Shown here in pieces: positions 1 to 7,694 of a stretch of DNA of 42,042 nt. The notes beneath the pieces were generated by a model, which searched no databases, was not told where the DNA came from, and saw nothing but the letters and a program-made list of their open reading frames with translations. Made by a program: the position numbers and the translations under genes. Source of the DNA: Desulfovibrio inopinatus DSM 10711. Its GTDB lineage: Bacteria; Desulfobacterota; Desulfovibrionia; Desulfovibrionales; Desulfovibrionaceae. The stretch covers positions 1 through 42,042 of the forward strand of contig NZ_AUBP01000038.1 of NCBI RefSeq assembly GCF_000429305.1, in the 5' to 3' direction. How positions within the stretch are numbered: position 1 is the stretch's first letter; each line of letters begins with the position of its first letter.

Positions 1-285
1 CCACTCAAAATCAGCGTCATCTATTAACTTCTCAAGTAGAGATTCCCAGATTCCCTTGTCACGCCAACGACAAAATCGACGATGTGTATTTTTCCAATCG
101 CCGTAATCGGGTGGAAGATCTCTCCATGGAGCCCCAGTTCGGAGTATCCAGAAAACGGCATTAATGAAAAGCCGATTGTCATGGGCGACACCTCCCCACG
201 TTCCTTTTCTTCCTGGTAAATGAGGTTCGAGCAACTCCCATACCCGGTCAGAAATATCATGTCGTCTATGTGCTGCACTCTTCAT
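1..285 (-). CDS. IS5-family transposase, N-terminal part (DUF4096 domain), partial
   Basis: The frame opens at ATG 285 and stays open for 95 codons to the window edge, so the 3' end is missing. The protein begins MKSAAHRRHDISDRVWELLE and contains the block GAPWRDLPPDYGDWKNTHRR, typical of the DUF4096 N-terminal domain of IS5/IS427-group transposases. The DDE catalytic residues lie further on and are not visible. The rest may be encoded in a second frame, because many members of this group make the full transposase by programmed frameshifting. A GAAGAC stretch 5-10 bases upstream is a weak ribosome site, as is usual for IS genes. Family assignment is firm; completeness and activity cannot be judged. 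Confidence 0.8.
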   Translation of the reverse strand, partial: MKSAAHRRHDISDRVWELLEPHLPGRKGTWGGVAHDNRLFINAVFWILRTGAPWRDLPPDYGDWKNTHRRFCRWRDKGIWESLLEKLIDDADFEW

Positions 286-356
286 TCTGTCTTCTTTTTC
301 CTTTTAGTATCCGATGCCAGGAAAAGAAGAATAAAGCAATCTTGTGACGACACTAC
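1..356 (-). mobile_element. IS5-family insertion sequence, 5' part, cut by window edge
   Basis: This is the start of an insertion sequence running leftward out of the window. It contains the N-terminal part of an IS5-family (IS427-like) transposase at 1-285. The outer end appears to lie near 356: the strand carrying the transposase begins GGTAGTGTCGTCAC, which looks like a terminal inverted repeat, and it abuts a CTAG tetranucleotide (357-360). IS5 relatives are known to target short CTAR or TNA sites, so CTAG may be the target duplication. The left end and the second repeat lie outside the window, so the boundary is inferred. Confidence 0.6.
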
Positions 357-411
357 CTAGGATTAGGTCAGCAAAGGCGGCAAGAATGGTCTTGAATTTT
401 TCAGTATCCAT
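304..411 (-). pseudogene. Possible start of a gene interrupted by the insertion sequence
   Basis: A short frame begins at ATG 411 with MDTEKFKTILAAFADLI and then reads through the CTAG junction into the end of the insertion sequence, where it stops at 304 after 35 codons. Only the first 17 or so codons lie outside the element. It could be the 5' stub of a gene whose remainder was separated by the insertion, but there is no homologue I recognise and the upstream ribosome site is ordinary. Low confidence. Confidence 0.2.
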
Positions 412-562
412 GGCAGCCTCTTCGTAAAGAGGTAATGCCTTTTTTACCAATTTCAACACTGAGTGAGAACAGAGCCTTTGAAAAATACGAAATAGAAGGG
501 GAACGTTGGAGGCAATAAGGATTTTTCTTTATGGAAAGAGCTAATATTTCAAACTGATATTT

Positions 563-931
563 ATGCTCTGCAAGTTCAGCCCAAGCCACAAGATAGTTCT
601 CCGCAAATATTTCCAGATGCCAAAAGGGGGGGCCATCGCTATTATGGGGGCGTCGCTAACATGGTTGGTGCGAGATTCCGTCAATGTGCAGGGGGCATTA
701 TCGGGAGCATCGGATGTAGCTTTACAACGCGCGGCGCAACGCCTCGCAACCGGGGATTTGGTCGGTGCACATCGTCTTCTCCCCAAACTTTCTCTTTTGG
801 ATCTGACGAGTATTTATGCCAATGCCTTCCAATCGTTGGTTTTTATTCTTTTCATTATGACCTTGATCTCTTCCGCGGCGATATTTTTGCTTTTCAGCCA
901 GGCGAAACGAATGGAGGATGAGAAGGGCTGA
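563..931 (+). pseudogene. C-terminal remnant of a membrane protein, MFS exporter-like
   Basis: The 122-residue frame has no proper N-terminus for a transporter. Its residues 22-35 (GGAIAIMGASLTWL) and 88-112 (a long hydrophobic stretch followed by Gln-Ala-Lys-Arg and an acidic end) resemble the last loop and last transmembrane helix of DHA2-type major-facilitator exporters. The middle is a polar helix, like the final periplasmic segment of such pumps. No upstream part of a transporter is visible before position 563, and an insertion sequence lies 200 bases away, so I read this as a decayed 3' fragment. It could instead be a small unrelated membrane protein; there is no clear ribosome site before ATG 563. 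Confidence 0.35.
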
Positions 932-958
932 AGGTGATTTTCTCTTGAGCTGAGGCGT

Positions 959-994
959 ATGAATGCTTCGAAAATGAACTTTCGGAGCATTCAT
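959..994. terminator. Hairpin between converging genes
   Basis: ATGAATGCTTCGAAA (959-973) pairs with TTTCGGAGCATTCAT (980-994): 15 pairs including one G-T pair, with a 6-base loop. It lies at the 3' end of the leftward operon, covering that gene's stop codon, and faces the remnant gene ending at 931. No strong T-run follows on either strand, so terminator function is probable rather than certain. Confidence 0.5.
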
Positions 995-1776
995 GACGTA
1001 TTCAGAGGTGGAGCTTCGCGTGTGAGTTCTTGACTGAGAGCTTGTATTGCTTTCAACGTTGCAGCTTGGACATACAATTCAAGCTTAATGTCTTCCATGC
1101 CTATCTGGAATACTTCCACGTAGTGAGAGAGCCCGTGTACTTTGCAGGCTAACTTGATAACCTTTGTTATAGCGCGCAGAAATATTCTTTGCGTGGATTG
1201 TAATGCATCTTGAGTTTGAATGATCTGTTGCTCTAGTTTTTTCGCAGCGGAGATCGTATTTTCAGCCGGTGTCACGACGAGAATGATCGCGTCGTTGAGT
1301 TTGCCTATTTCTCCTTCAAGGTCCTGTTGCTCCCCATGTAAGTCGTCGAGTGTGTTGTGGAGAGCCTCGTCAATATCATCCATGGCCTCTTCATATGCAG
1401 CCAATGATTCCAGATTTCGTGATTCTTTGGCAATTTTCTTTTCGAATTCTCGTGCAATATGATGGATGTCGTCAGAAAACTTCTCAACTTTTTCTTTTGT
1501 ATCAAGAAGCTCGTGAGCGACGGATTGAGGCCCCTGACTTTTTTCACAGGTTGCCAGAACATAGCGTAATGCTTCCTCCTGCTTCGTCACTTTGGGCTGG
1601 TTGTCATGGGCTTTGGCCGATGCAATCTCATGTCCAATTTCACATATTTTTCTTGCACAGCCGGTCATGAGCAAGCAATCTAGACTAGCGTATGCCATGT
1701 TTATTGTTGCCTGAAGTCCCATCATACAGAGTAAGCAAATATGAATGAAGAAAGGAAAATGAATGAGATTATGCAT
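991..1776 (-). CDS. Exported DUF1090-like coiled-coil protein
   Basis: A 261-residue protein. Residues 1-30 are hydrophobic and end in MAYA, a plausible signal peptide. Residues 45-77 carry a Cys, a Lys/Glu/Ala-rich helix and a second Cys in the spacing of DUF1090 (YqjC-type) periplasmic proteins: CEIGHEIASAKAHDNQ, then an EEALRYVLATC block. The remaining ~180 residues are long charged helices (about 85-190) likely to form coiled coil, much longer than the usual ~120-residue DUF1090 protein. The start codon overlaps the end of the exporter gene by 8 bases, so it is the last gene of the marR-exporter operon. A periplasmic accessory to the pump is possible but not shown. Confidence 0.6.
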   Translation of the reverse strand: MHNLIHFPFFIHICLLCMMGLQATINMAYASLDCLLMTGCARKICEIGHEIASAKAHDNQPKVTKQEEALRYVLATCEKSQGPQSVAHELLDTKEKVEKFSDDIHHIAREFEKKIAKESRNLESLAAYEEAMDDIDEALHNTLDDLHGEQQDLEGEIGKLNDAIILVVTPAENTISAAKKLEQQIIQTQDALQSTQRIFLRAITKVIKLACKVHGLSHYVEVFQIGMEDIKLELYVQAATLKAIQALSQELTREAPPLNTS

Positions 1777-3184
1777 TGTGTTCTCCTGCTATCAATTCAT
1801 GCCGAGTGCGATGCTTATTCCACGCAGGCACGATGAGAGAGATAGCCATGCCGAGTGCACCAAGAGCGCAACTGCCTTGTAAAACCAGTTGCATGGCTTG
1901 GTTGAAGTCGGGAAACGTATCGGGGCTCAAAACTTTATCACCAACAACAATGGATATGACCATGGAAATGGCCACCATGCTGACGGTCATGCCGACAATG
2001 CGCGTTTGTCCCGTTACGGCCGTGGCGACTCCGTAGTCTTTGTGATCGACAGAGCGCATGATCATTTTCATGTTCGGTGAGACGAAAAATGCAATGCCCA
2101 GGCCCACGAGACCGAGCATGCAATATATGGAAGACAAGGCGGTTGTGTCGTCGAACGTGGAGGCCCATCCCAGGCCGCATATGCACATGAGCATGCCGAC
2201 AGTGACCATGATTCCTGGAGCATACCTATCCGCAAGGCGTCCGCAGACAGGGGAAAGAATGCTTTGGGTGAGAGGCTGTATGACCAAAATGGTTCCGGCC
2301 TGCATGGGAGACATCCCGTGCCCCAGTTGTAAATAGAGGCTCATAAGGAATGTAAGGCCAAACGTTGCTGCATAGTTGAGGAACTGCAGCAGATTGCCGG
2401 AACTGAAGTCGATACTGCCGGTGAACAAACGCAGGTTCAGTAACGGATTGGGAGAGCGCGATTCCAAGTGAAGGAAGATCAGAAAGGACACCAGGAATCC
2501 GCCCAAAGCGAGCAACCCCCAATATGTGTCTACATTCGCTCCACCATACAAGAACAGACCGATGCACGTCATGCTGGCCAGAGCCCCAGGAATGTCAAAG
2601 GGGGTTTGGGAGGGGCGAAAATCCCACGGCAAGGTTTTGAGTATAAAGAGCAGTGCCACGAGACAGGGAATAATCCCGACGAAAAATACTCCTCGCCAGC
2701 CAAGAGCCCCGGCGATATAGCCACCTAGGAACGGCCCTGCGGAAAGGCCGAGATAGACGCATGCCAAAGCGATACCCAACGCCTTACCTCGCTCTTCTTG
2801 GGGGAATACACTGAGAAGAATGGCCAAGCCGGTGGAGACAATCATAGCACCACCGAGAGCCTGCACTGCTCGGATAGCGATGAGTGCATAAATAGAAGGT
2901 GAAAATCCAAGCGAGGCTGTTGCCAGGATAAAAACGCTCAGTCCCGTGGTGAATATCCAGTTTCTTCCCATAAGATCGGAGGCCCGACCAAAGCAAAGGA
3001 GGGACATTGCATTAACGCCCAGAAATACGGCTTCGACCAAGCTCAATAAAACACCGTTGGCATGGAAGTCTTCGCCAATGCTCGGCAGAACGACGCCGAC
3101 GGCGGATATCATGAACGGCACGGCAAACTGGGTTACTGCGACGGCGAAAAGAACTGATTGTTCTTTGGTTGTTTGTGATGTCAT
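1769..3184 (-). CDS. MFS multidrug exporter, DHA2 family (14 helices)
   Basis: A 471-residue inner-membrane protein with about 14 hydrophobic segments, the size and layout of DHA2 proton-driven drug exporters. Visible family signatures include the loop 2-3 motif (FGRASDLMGRNWIF, about residues 64-77) and the exporter motif C region (about residues 141-160, GLSAGPFLGGYIAGALGWRG). Central residues 190-200 form the polar loop between the halves. The start ATG overlaps the stop of the MarR gene (ATGA), showing translational coupling; the DUF1090-like gene follows with an 8-base overlap. Control by the MarR protein through the palindrome at 3665 is likely. The substrate cannot be predicted. Confidence 0.88.
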   Translation of the reverse strand: MTSQTTKEQSVLFAVAVTQFAVPFMISAVGVVLPSIGEDFHANGVLLSLVEAVFLGVNAMSLLCFGRASDLMGRNWIFTTGLSVFILATASLGFSPSIYALIAIRAVQALGGAMIVSTGLAILLSVFPQEERGKALGIALACVYLGLSAGPFLGGYIAGALGWRGVFFVGIIPCLVALLFILKTLPWDFRPSQTPFDIPGALASMTCIGLFLYGGANVDTYWGLLALGGFLVSFLIFLHLESRSPNPLLNLRLFTGSIDFSSGNLLQFLNYAATFGLTFLMSLYLQLGHGMSPMQAGTILVIQPLTQSILSPVCGRLADRYAPGIMVTVGMLMCICGLGWASTFDDTTALSSIYCMLGLVGLGIAFFVSPNMKMIMRSVDHKDYGVATAVTGQTRIVGMTVSMVAISMVISIVVGDKVLSPDTFPDFNQAMQLVLQGSCALGALGMAISLIVPAWNKHRTRHELIAGEHNA

Positions 3185-3642
3185 GCTTCCTCTTTCATTG
3201 CACTGCGGAGATTGCAGATTAGCTTGTCCATTATCCCCAATACGTGTTTTTGTTCGTTAGGAGTGAGTCCACGGAAGAGTGCTTCGTTGAACTTGTCCAG
3301 CACACCAAGTAGCTCGGGCTTGAGCGTCTGGCATTTCTCTGTCGAATATATTCGCTTCTTCCGACGGTCGTCAGCATCAGGCTCCCTTTTCATCAAACCT
3401 TTTCGTTCAAGATCGTAAAGAGCCCTGGTCGTTGCTGCTCTGTCGATAAAGAGAAGCTCGCTCAACTCTTCCTGAAAAATACCTTCGTTTTGCAACACAC
3501 TGATAATAAAACCTATTTCTCCACGGGTTATGCCCAATTGTTTGAGTGGCCCAGCCATGTAGGCCATGCTTAAACGGCCGAGAATGGAGAGGCGTCTCCC
3601 TGGTGATTTCAGCGCAAAATCGTGGATATTGTCTGAGGACAT
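3181..3642 (-). CDS. MarR-family transcriptional repressor
   Basis: A 153-residue winged-helix regulator. The helix-turn-helix lies at about residues 54-82 (QEELSELLFIDRAATTRALY) and the wing follows with the characteristic DRRKKRIYST segment (residues 92-101). Long helices at both ends make the dimer interface. I chose ATG 3642 because AAGGAG stands about 10 bases before it and the family start fits; an upstream in-frame ATG at 3699 would add residues encoded by the operator itself. It is the first gene of a three-gene operon with the exporter and DUF1090-like gene, so it probably represses its own operon until a ligand, often a phenolic or drug-like compound in this family, binds. Confidence 0.85.
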   Translation of the reverse strand: MSSDNIHDFALKSPGRRLSILGRLSMAYMAGPLKQLGITRGEIGFIISVLQNEGIFQEELSELLFIDRAATTRALYDLERKGLMKREPDADDRRKKRIYSTEKCQTLKPELLGVLDKFNEALFRGLTPNEQKHVLGIMDKLICNLRSAMKEEA

Positions 3643-3664
3643 ACGAAAAACATCTCCTTGATTT

Positions 3665-3709
3665 GTCAATGATTGACTTGTCAATAATGATCGGAGCAAC
3701 AGGTGTCAA
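3665..3709 (-). promoter_or_regulatory. Promoter and palindromic operator of the marR-exporter operon
   Basis: On the minus strand TTGACA (3709-3704) is followed after 17 bases by TATTGA (3686-3681), a candidate sigma-70 promoter with a weak -10. Directly downstream lies a perfect palindrome, GTCAAT-G-ATTGAC (3665-3677), and a further TGTCAAT half-site (3679-3685) continues the pattern. This position, between -10 and ribosome site, suits repression by the MarR protein encoded next. Confidence 0.6.
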
Positions 3710-3855
3710 GGCCGATGCGTGGTGTATTCTTCACGGCTCGCGACCGTTTGACAGCGCTCTTTATGGGGGGGGCGTTTCTTCCCTATTGGGAAGGGAGTTC
3801 CAAAATCACAACCCCTTGTCTTTTTTCCAAAGAGAACGTTCTCGGTGCGCTCTTT

Positions 3856-3919
3856 TGCAACATGTGTTGCATGGATGCATGTTGCCTTTTGCAGAATGCA
3901 ATGCCCATTGCGGATTGCA
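3856..3919 (+). promoter_or_regulatory. Cluster of TGCAA/TTGCA inverted repeats upstream of a sigma-54 promoter
   Basis: TGCAACA-TG-TGTTGCA (3856-3871) and GCAATG-CC-CATTGC (3898-3911) are two inverted repeats, with further TGCA-containing copies between them and ATTGCAA after them. They lie about 60-120 bases before the -24 element at 3974, the usual place for sites of NtrC-type activators. Similar motifs occur at 7695-7821. Activator binding is inference. Confidence 0.4.
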
Positions 3920-3973
3920 AAGGTTTTTTATCAAGGGGTGAAAATAAATCCTGTAATTTCAATGTATTTATGG

Positions 3974-3989
3974 TGGCATGGAACTTGAT
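3974..3989 (+). promoter_or_regulatory. Candidate sigma-54 promoter of the first USP-like gene
   Basis: TGGCATG (3974-3980), four bases, then TTGAT (3985-3989). Compared with the sigma-54 consensus TGGCACR-N4-TTGCW it differs at one -24 and one -12 position, with correct spacing. The start codon is 36 bases downstream. Confidence 0.5.
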
Positions 3990-4024
3990 ACTAAGGGAGA
4001 AAACGGTGAATAAAGGAGCGCACG

Positions 4025-4603
4025 ATGACGAAACTGGGTAAAGTGTTGGAAGACACATACGCTGACGTGGCTTTTGCCGAAGAGAACATGGACCTCCAAC
4101 TTCATGCTAAGGCATGCTGCGAAAAAACCGCTAAAGGCAAGTCCGTGGGACAATGGCTTGAAGACACCAGCGCAGCCGCGGCTTTTGCCAGCGCGAGCGA
4201 TCATGACACCGCACGAAGCATTGTCGCTGAAGAAGATAAGATCGACAACGAATCTCCGTTGATTGTCGTTGTTGGTGGAGCGACGTCGTTTTCCTATGAA
4301 CTGGTCACCTATGCTATCGACATGGCGAGCCGCCTGAAGAGCTCTATCTTGGCGTTGAATCTTGGCTCTCAGAAGAGCGATGCCTTTGCGGCGGAATTCC
4401 GCAAGGCTGCTCAGGCAAAAGATATTCCGTTCAGCCACCTCGTGTGCTCTGGACAACGTGACCAAGTCGTTGAAGCGCTCTCAAGAAAATATTCCAATCT
4501 GCAATACGTGATGTCCGAACCCCGGCCGACGGCTCGTGCGATTCCTGTTTATTGCCCCGCCCCGTCTGCCCGGACTCGTCCTCGTCCTCGTGCCAGAGTC
4601 TAA
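4025..4603 (+). CDS. Universal-stress-protein-like protein with repeated N-terminal motif
   Basis: A 192-residue cytoplasmic protein. Residues 77-160 form a Rossmann-like USP core: the strand SPLIVVVGG, the helix YELVTYAIDMASRLKSS and the strand ILALNLG. The ATP-binding GxxG(9)G-S/T motif of classical UspA is not evident. The N-terminal 70 residues contain the same short helix twice, LEDTYADVAFAEE (about 8-20) and LEDTSAAAAFASA (about 45-57), followed the second time by SDHDTAR. The C-terminus is Pro/Arg-rich. AAAGGAG 8 bases before ATG 4025 fixes the start. It is a single-gene unit, with a sigma-54-type promoter before it and a terminator after it. Role unknown; stress or redox signalling is suggested only by the fold and neighbours. 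Confidence 0.6.
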   Translation: MTKLGKVLEDTYADVAFAEENMDLQLHAKACCEKTAKGKSVGQWLEDTSAAAAFASASDHDTARSIVAEEDKIDNESPLIVVVGGATSFSYELVTYAIDMASRLKSSILALNLGSQKSDAFAAEFRKAAQAKDIPFSHLVCSGQRDQVVEALSRKYSNLQYVMSEPRPTARAIPVYCPAPSARTRPRPRARV

Positions 4604-4636
4604 TTGATATACGAACACTGCCTGCAAAGGCGATGA

Positions 4637-4671
4637 AGACGGAGTGGAATGTTTCTGCTCCGTCTTTTTTT
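4637..4671 (+). terminator. Rho-independent terminator
   Basis: AGACGGAG (4637-4644) pairs with CTCCGTCT (4658-4665) and is followed by a run of T, 34 bases after the USP-like gene's stop codon. The following 260 bases, up to the permease terminator, show no gene. Confidence 0.85.
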
Positions 4672-4920
4672 ATGTGTCACGGGAAGGAAAGCATCCGGCG
4701 GCAAAAGGAGTTGAAGAGTTAGGGATATGATCGGTCGTTCTGGGCTGTTGGTCTGTCATACTGTGTACAATACAATTGTTTCAGCATGTATTGACTGGAG
4801 TACTCTTTAGATTCGGAGATTGCTTGAATAGGGTAGGGATATATCTTCTGGAGAGCTATCAGTAAGCAAGAAAGGGAATCATGTTCAGTGCGGAGACAGG
4901 GCGGGAAATATGGTATCTGA

Positions 4921-4959
4921 AAGAAAAATCCGCCGAGAAGATGGAATCTCCTCGGCGGA
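4921..4959 (-). terminator. Rho-independent terminator of the permease gene
   Basis: TCCGCCGAG (4929-4937) pairs with CTCGGCGGA (4951-4959). On the minus strand the hairpin is followed by TTTTTCTT, 34 bases past the permease stop. Confidence 0.85.
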
Positions 4960-4992
4960 AACGGAATATCAGATCGTAATGCGTGAGGTTGA

Positions 4993-6789
4993 TTAGTAAA
5001 ACATCATCAACGCAGCAATCATAACGACAAGGTATAGGATGGTCATACCGGCTCCCGCGCGAACGTAGTCAACCGTTCGGTAGCCACCGGGCCGCATGAT
5101 CAGTGCGTTAACCTGGTGTGTCGGCAAGACAAATGTATTCGAGGCGGCAACAGCCACGACCATGGCCGCAATGCGCGGATCGGCACCGGCTTGTGCTGCC
5201 ATGTTCATAGAGAGTGGTATGAGCAAGACGGCGCAACCAACATTGGATATGACCAAAGTAAAAAAGGATGAAAGAATTCCGATGACGGTAAGGAGTACAA
5301 TGGGTTGTACGTTTCCTAATGCCGAAACAATGGTGTCGGCAATGAATTTGGCCGTTCCTGTATTTTCAAAGGCCATGCCGAGCGGAATAAGGCCACCAAG
5401 TAAAAAGACGGTCATCCAGTCAACCGAGTTGTAGGCCTCGTCGATTGTCAGAACTCTGCTCAGAATCATGCCAAGCGCTCCGGTCAGCAGCGCGATGGAC
5501 AACTGTACTTTGAAGATCAGGATCATGCTCAGGGCGACCAGCAGCCAGCCGACAGCGAATTTCGCTTTGTCGGTGCGCAGAATTTCACCCTGCACTTCTT
5601 CGGTGAAGGTCAGATGGGGTTTATCTTTGAGCATGTGGAAGCTTTCCCAGCGACCTTGCAACAAAAGCGCGTCGCCCGGCTCCAGGCGGATATCGCGAAT
5701 GCCACTGACGAAAATTTTGTCACCACGATACAATGCCAGCGGGTTAACGCGGTAGTTGCGGCGCAAGTGGACTTCATGCGGGGTTCTGCGGGAAAATTCC
5801 GAACGCGGGGTGATGATACCTTCCATGATCCCGGCGTTGTTGGGAGACAAATCTTCGGCAAAGGCCTCAAGTTCGCTTTTGAGTTCCCAGCCATAGGTTT
5901 CTGCCAATTGGGTGACCATGGCAAGCGGACCGACAACCGCAATGTCGGCGCCCGGACGGACGACATTCTCTCCGTCGGGAGTAAAGACGGTTTCATCATG
6001 ACCGTGGTTGATGAGGGCAACCACAGTGGTGAAAAACATGGGACGGATGTCGAGTTCCTGCAGCGATTTGGCCTGCGCGGTTTCGGGAACATGCAACTCA
6101 TAGAGTTCTCCGACATTGCCGTAGGTGTTGGCGAGTCCCGGAGTCATCAAGCCGGTGGCTTCCTCACCTTTGGCGGCGGGCAGGATGTAACGACCGAAGA
6201 TAATAAAATACGCAATACCGGCGACAACAAGGGCCACGCCGACAGGAGTGACACTGAACAATCCCCATGGTTCGACATCTTCATTAACGACTTTCATGAG
6301 GTCGTTGAGCAAGATGAGCGGGCTGGAGCCAACGAGCGTAATACAACCACCGATAATGGCGCAAAATCCCATGGGCATCAGGATGCGGGAAACCGGAACG
6401 CCTGTCTGGCGGCCGATACGTTTGGCCGCGGGCATGAACAGGGCCGCCGCACCGATGTTCTGCATGAAGCCGGAAATAAACGCGACAGTCCCAGCAATTA
6501 ATGCCGTGATGCGGCTTTCGCTTTTGCCGGAAAAGCGAAGAATAACGCGAGCCAGTGTATTCATGACGCCTGTTTTATCCAGCGCCGCCCCAATGATGAT
6601 AACGGCGATGATGGAAACGACCGCGTTACTCGACAGACCGCTGATGGCCTGTTTGGGGGTGACCAACCCCAGAAGCGGAAGGATGACCATCATGATGATG
6701 CCAACGACGTCGACCCGGACCCATTCGAAGATGAACATGAGGATGGCCAGGACCAAAACGCCCATGACCAGGTACATTTCCAGTGTCAT
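4993..6789 (-). CDS. SLC13 (DASS) family permease with two TrkA-C domains
   Basis: A 598-residue inner-membrane transporter. Two blocks of helices (about residues 3-205 and 410-598) each contain an SN-type substrate loop: GLSSNAVVSI near 52-61 and LVISNVGCAVLLIP near 510. The QNIGAAALFMP segment near 110 is also family-typical. Between the halves lie two cytoplasmic RCK-C/TrkA-C ligand domains, about 215-300 and 305-395, the second ending IFVSGIRDIRLEPGDALLLQ. This architecture is common in putative sulfate, carboxylate or anion permeases of sulfate reducers. AGGAG stands 9 bases before ATG 6789. The USP-like gene lies upstream on the same strand, 248 bases away with a strong hairpin between, so they may share a transcript. 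Substrate unknown. Confidence 0.85.
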   Translation of the reverse strand: MTLEMYLVMGVLVLAILMFIFEWVRVDVVGIIMMVILPLLGLVTPKQAISGLSSNAVVSIIAVIIIGAALDKTGVMNTLARVILRFSGKSESRITALIAGTVAFISGFMQNIGAAALFMPAAKRIGRQTGVPVSRILMPMGFCAIIGGCITLVGSSPLILLNDLMKVVNEDVEPWGLFSVTPVGVALVVAGIAYFIIFGRYILPAAKGEEATGLMTPGLANTYGNVGELYELHVPETAQAKSLQELDIRPMFFTTVVALINHGHDETVFTPDGENVVRPGADIAVVGPLAMVTQLAETYGWELKSELEAFAEDLSPNNAGIMEGIITPRSEFSRRTPHEVHLRRNYRVNPLALYRGDKIFVSGIRDIRLEPGDALLLQGRWESFHMLKDKPHLTFTEEVQGEILRTDKAKFAVGWLLVALSMILIFKVQLSIALLTGALGMILSRVLTIDEAYNSVDWMTVFLLGGLIPLGMAFENTGTAKFIADTIVSALGNVQPIVLLTVIGILSSFFTLVISNVGCAVLLIPLSMNMAAQAGADPRIAAMVVAVAASNTFVLPTHQVNALIMRPGGYRTVDYVRAGAGMTILYLVVMIAALMMFY

Positions 6790-6858
6790 TCCAATTCACT
6801 CCTTAGTGGTTGTGGACATCATCCGCAGGTAACGCGCATATCGACAATGTCGATGTCG

Positions 6859-6920
6859 TCATGACCCACGGCCGCGTACCTGCCCGAAAACGGAGCAGGC
6901 ACGCGGCCGTGGAGTCGTGA
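6859..6920. repeat. Long GC-rich hairpin in the permease leader
   Basis: The left arm starts with a TCATGAC block at 6859, continues CCACGGCCGCGT (6866-6877) and CCTGC, and meets the right arm GCAGG (6895-6899), ACGCGGCCGTGG (6901-6912) and GTCGTGA (6914-6920). At the tip CCG-AAAA-CGG closes a four-base loop. In all about 27 base pairs with a few mismatches. No T-run follows in the direction of the permease gene, so this is not a plain terminator. A perfect 15-base palindrome ATCGACA-A-TGTCGAT lies beside it at 6840-6854. The two together occupy much of the gap between the USP-like gene and the permease (6790-7037), which has no convincing gene. Confidence 0.7.
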
Positions 6921-7037
6921 CTGGTCGTGTCGAAGTCGTCCAGCCCGGGATGATATCGTCTTTGAACGTCGAAGCCAGTGCCCGGATACGCCGGATAGAG
7001 GCTTGCAACGTGCTCCTCGTTTATGCACATAACATTC

Positions 7038-7544
7038 TCAAGCATGGACAAGAAAAACCGGAATAGGCAATTCACAATGCGGAATTTCGTTCTCTTGGGC
7101 TTGTATGACAGCAAAGCGAACATCTCTCACCACTCGACAATACTCCTGAATTGCTTGGCACAGCCCGTCATGAACTATTTGATGCAGGCAGATAGCCTCT
7201 TTCCATTGAATCATGCGTTGTAAAGCGGCTACAGGTTCTGTCGTTCCGGCTTCATTGACAGCTTTTGATATATTGCCAGGGGGAATTTCAACGCTCAGCG
7301 TCAGCACATCGCAGTGCATACGTTCGACAAGACCGGCTGCATAGTGGAGTGCTGAATCGGAAAAATAGAGCCCGTTGGAAGCCAGAATGATTTTGGGATG
7401 CGTGCTTTTGCGAATGGGAGAAAGCAAATCGACCAAGCGCAATGCTTCATCACGGCAACCCATTTCAGCGTAGGCAACAGCAGACGCCAAATTCTCCATG
7501 GCGGTGCTAATTTTTGTCATGCCCTGTTTTATCCTCTTTTTCAT
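7038..7544 (-). CDS. Second USP-like protein
   Basis: A 168-residue protein. After a basic N-terminus comes the helix MENLASAVAYAEMGCRDEAL (about residues 16-35), matching the repeated N-terminal motif of the USP-like protein at 4025. The remainder is a USP-like alpha/beta core: strand PKIILASNG (50-58), helix SALHYAAGLVERMHC, strand DVLTLSVEI, and a last strand VRFAVIQAQE. No nucleotide-binding motif is obvious. GGGAG stands 9 bases before ATG 7544; a second ATG eight codons later is possible. A sigma-54-type promoter lies at 7601-7617. The permease follows on the same strand. Function unknown; the neighbourhood suggests it monitors or modulates the permease or the regulators. Confidence 0.6.
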   Translation of the reverse strand: MKKRIKQGMTKISTAMENLASAVAYAEMGCRDEALRLVDLLSPIRKSTHPKIILASNGLYFSDSALHYAAGLVERMHCDVLTLSVEIPPGNISKAVNEAGTTEPVAALQRMIQWKEAICLHQIVHDGLCQAIQEYCRVVRDVRFAVIQAQENEIPHCELPIPVFLVHA

Positions 7545-7600
7545 TCGGCGTTACTCCCTCCTTCGTCGAATTCGGCACGGTGTTTTCAAGAGCGAAGAGA

Positions 7601-7617
7601 ACAAATCTTGTGCCAAA
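7601..7617 (-). promoter_or_regulatory. Candidate sigma-54 promoter of the USP-like / permease unit
   Basis: On the minus strand TTGGCACA, four bases (AGAT), then TTGTT. The -24 element is perfect and the -12 has TTGT in place of TTGC, at the right spacing. The start codon of the USP-like gene is about 57 bases downstream. On the plus strand CGGCACG-GTGT-TTTCA (7573-7588) is a weaker candidate pointing toward the Lon-type gene. Confidence 0.55.
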
Positions 7618-7694
7618 CTGGGATAAATCGAATAATGCGTTGATATAAAAAGGAAAAAGTGTTTTTTATGTCGATGTTAGGGGTGACGTGGGTG

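Noticed and set aside
401-589. 62-codon minus-strand frame
   Set aside because: No ribosome site, no recognisable domain, and it runs through AT-rich debris beside the insertion sequence.
5614-6501. 295-codon plus-strand frame opposite the permease
   Set aside because: It is fully antisense to the well-supported SLC13 gene; such long antisense frames follow from codon usage, and no domain is visible.
6803-7123. 106-codon minus-strand frame between USP-like gene and permease
   Set aside because: It overlaps the end of the USP-like gene and is interrupted by the large hairpin; sequence looks random and the region reads better as a leader.
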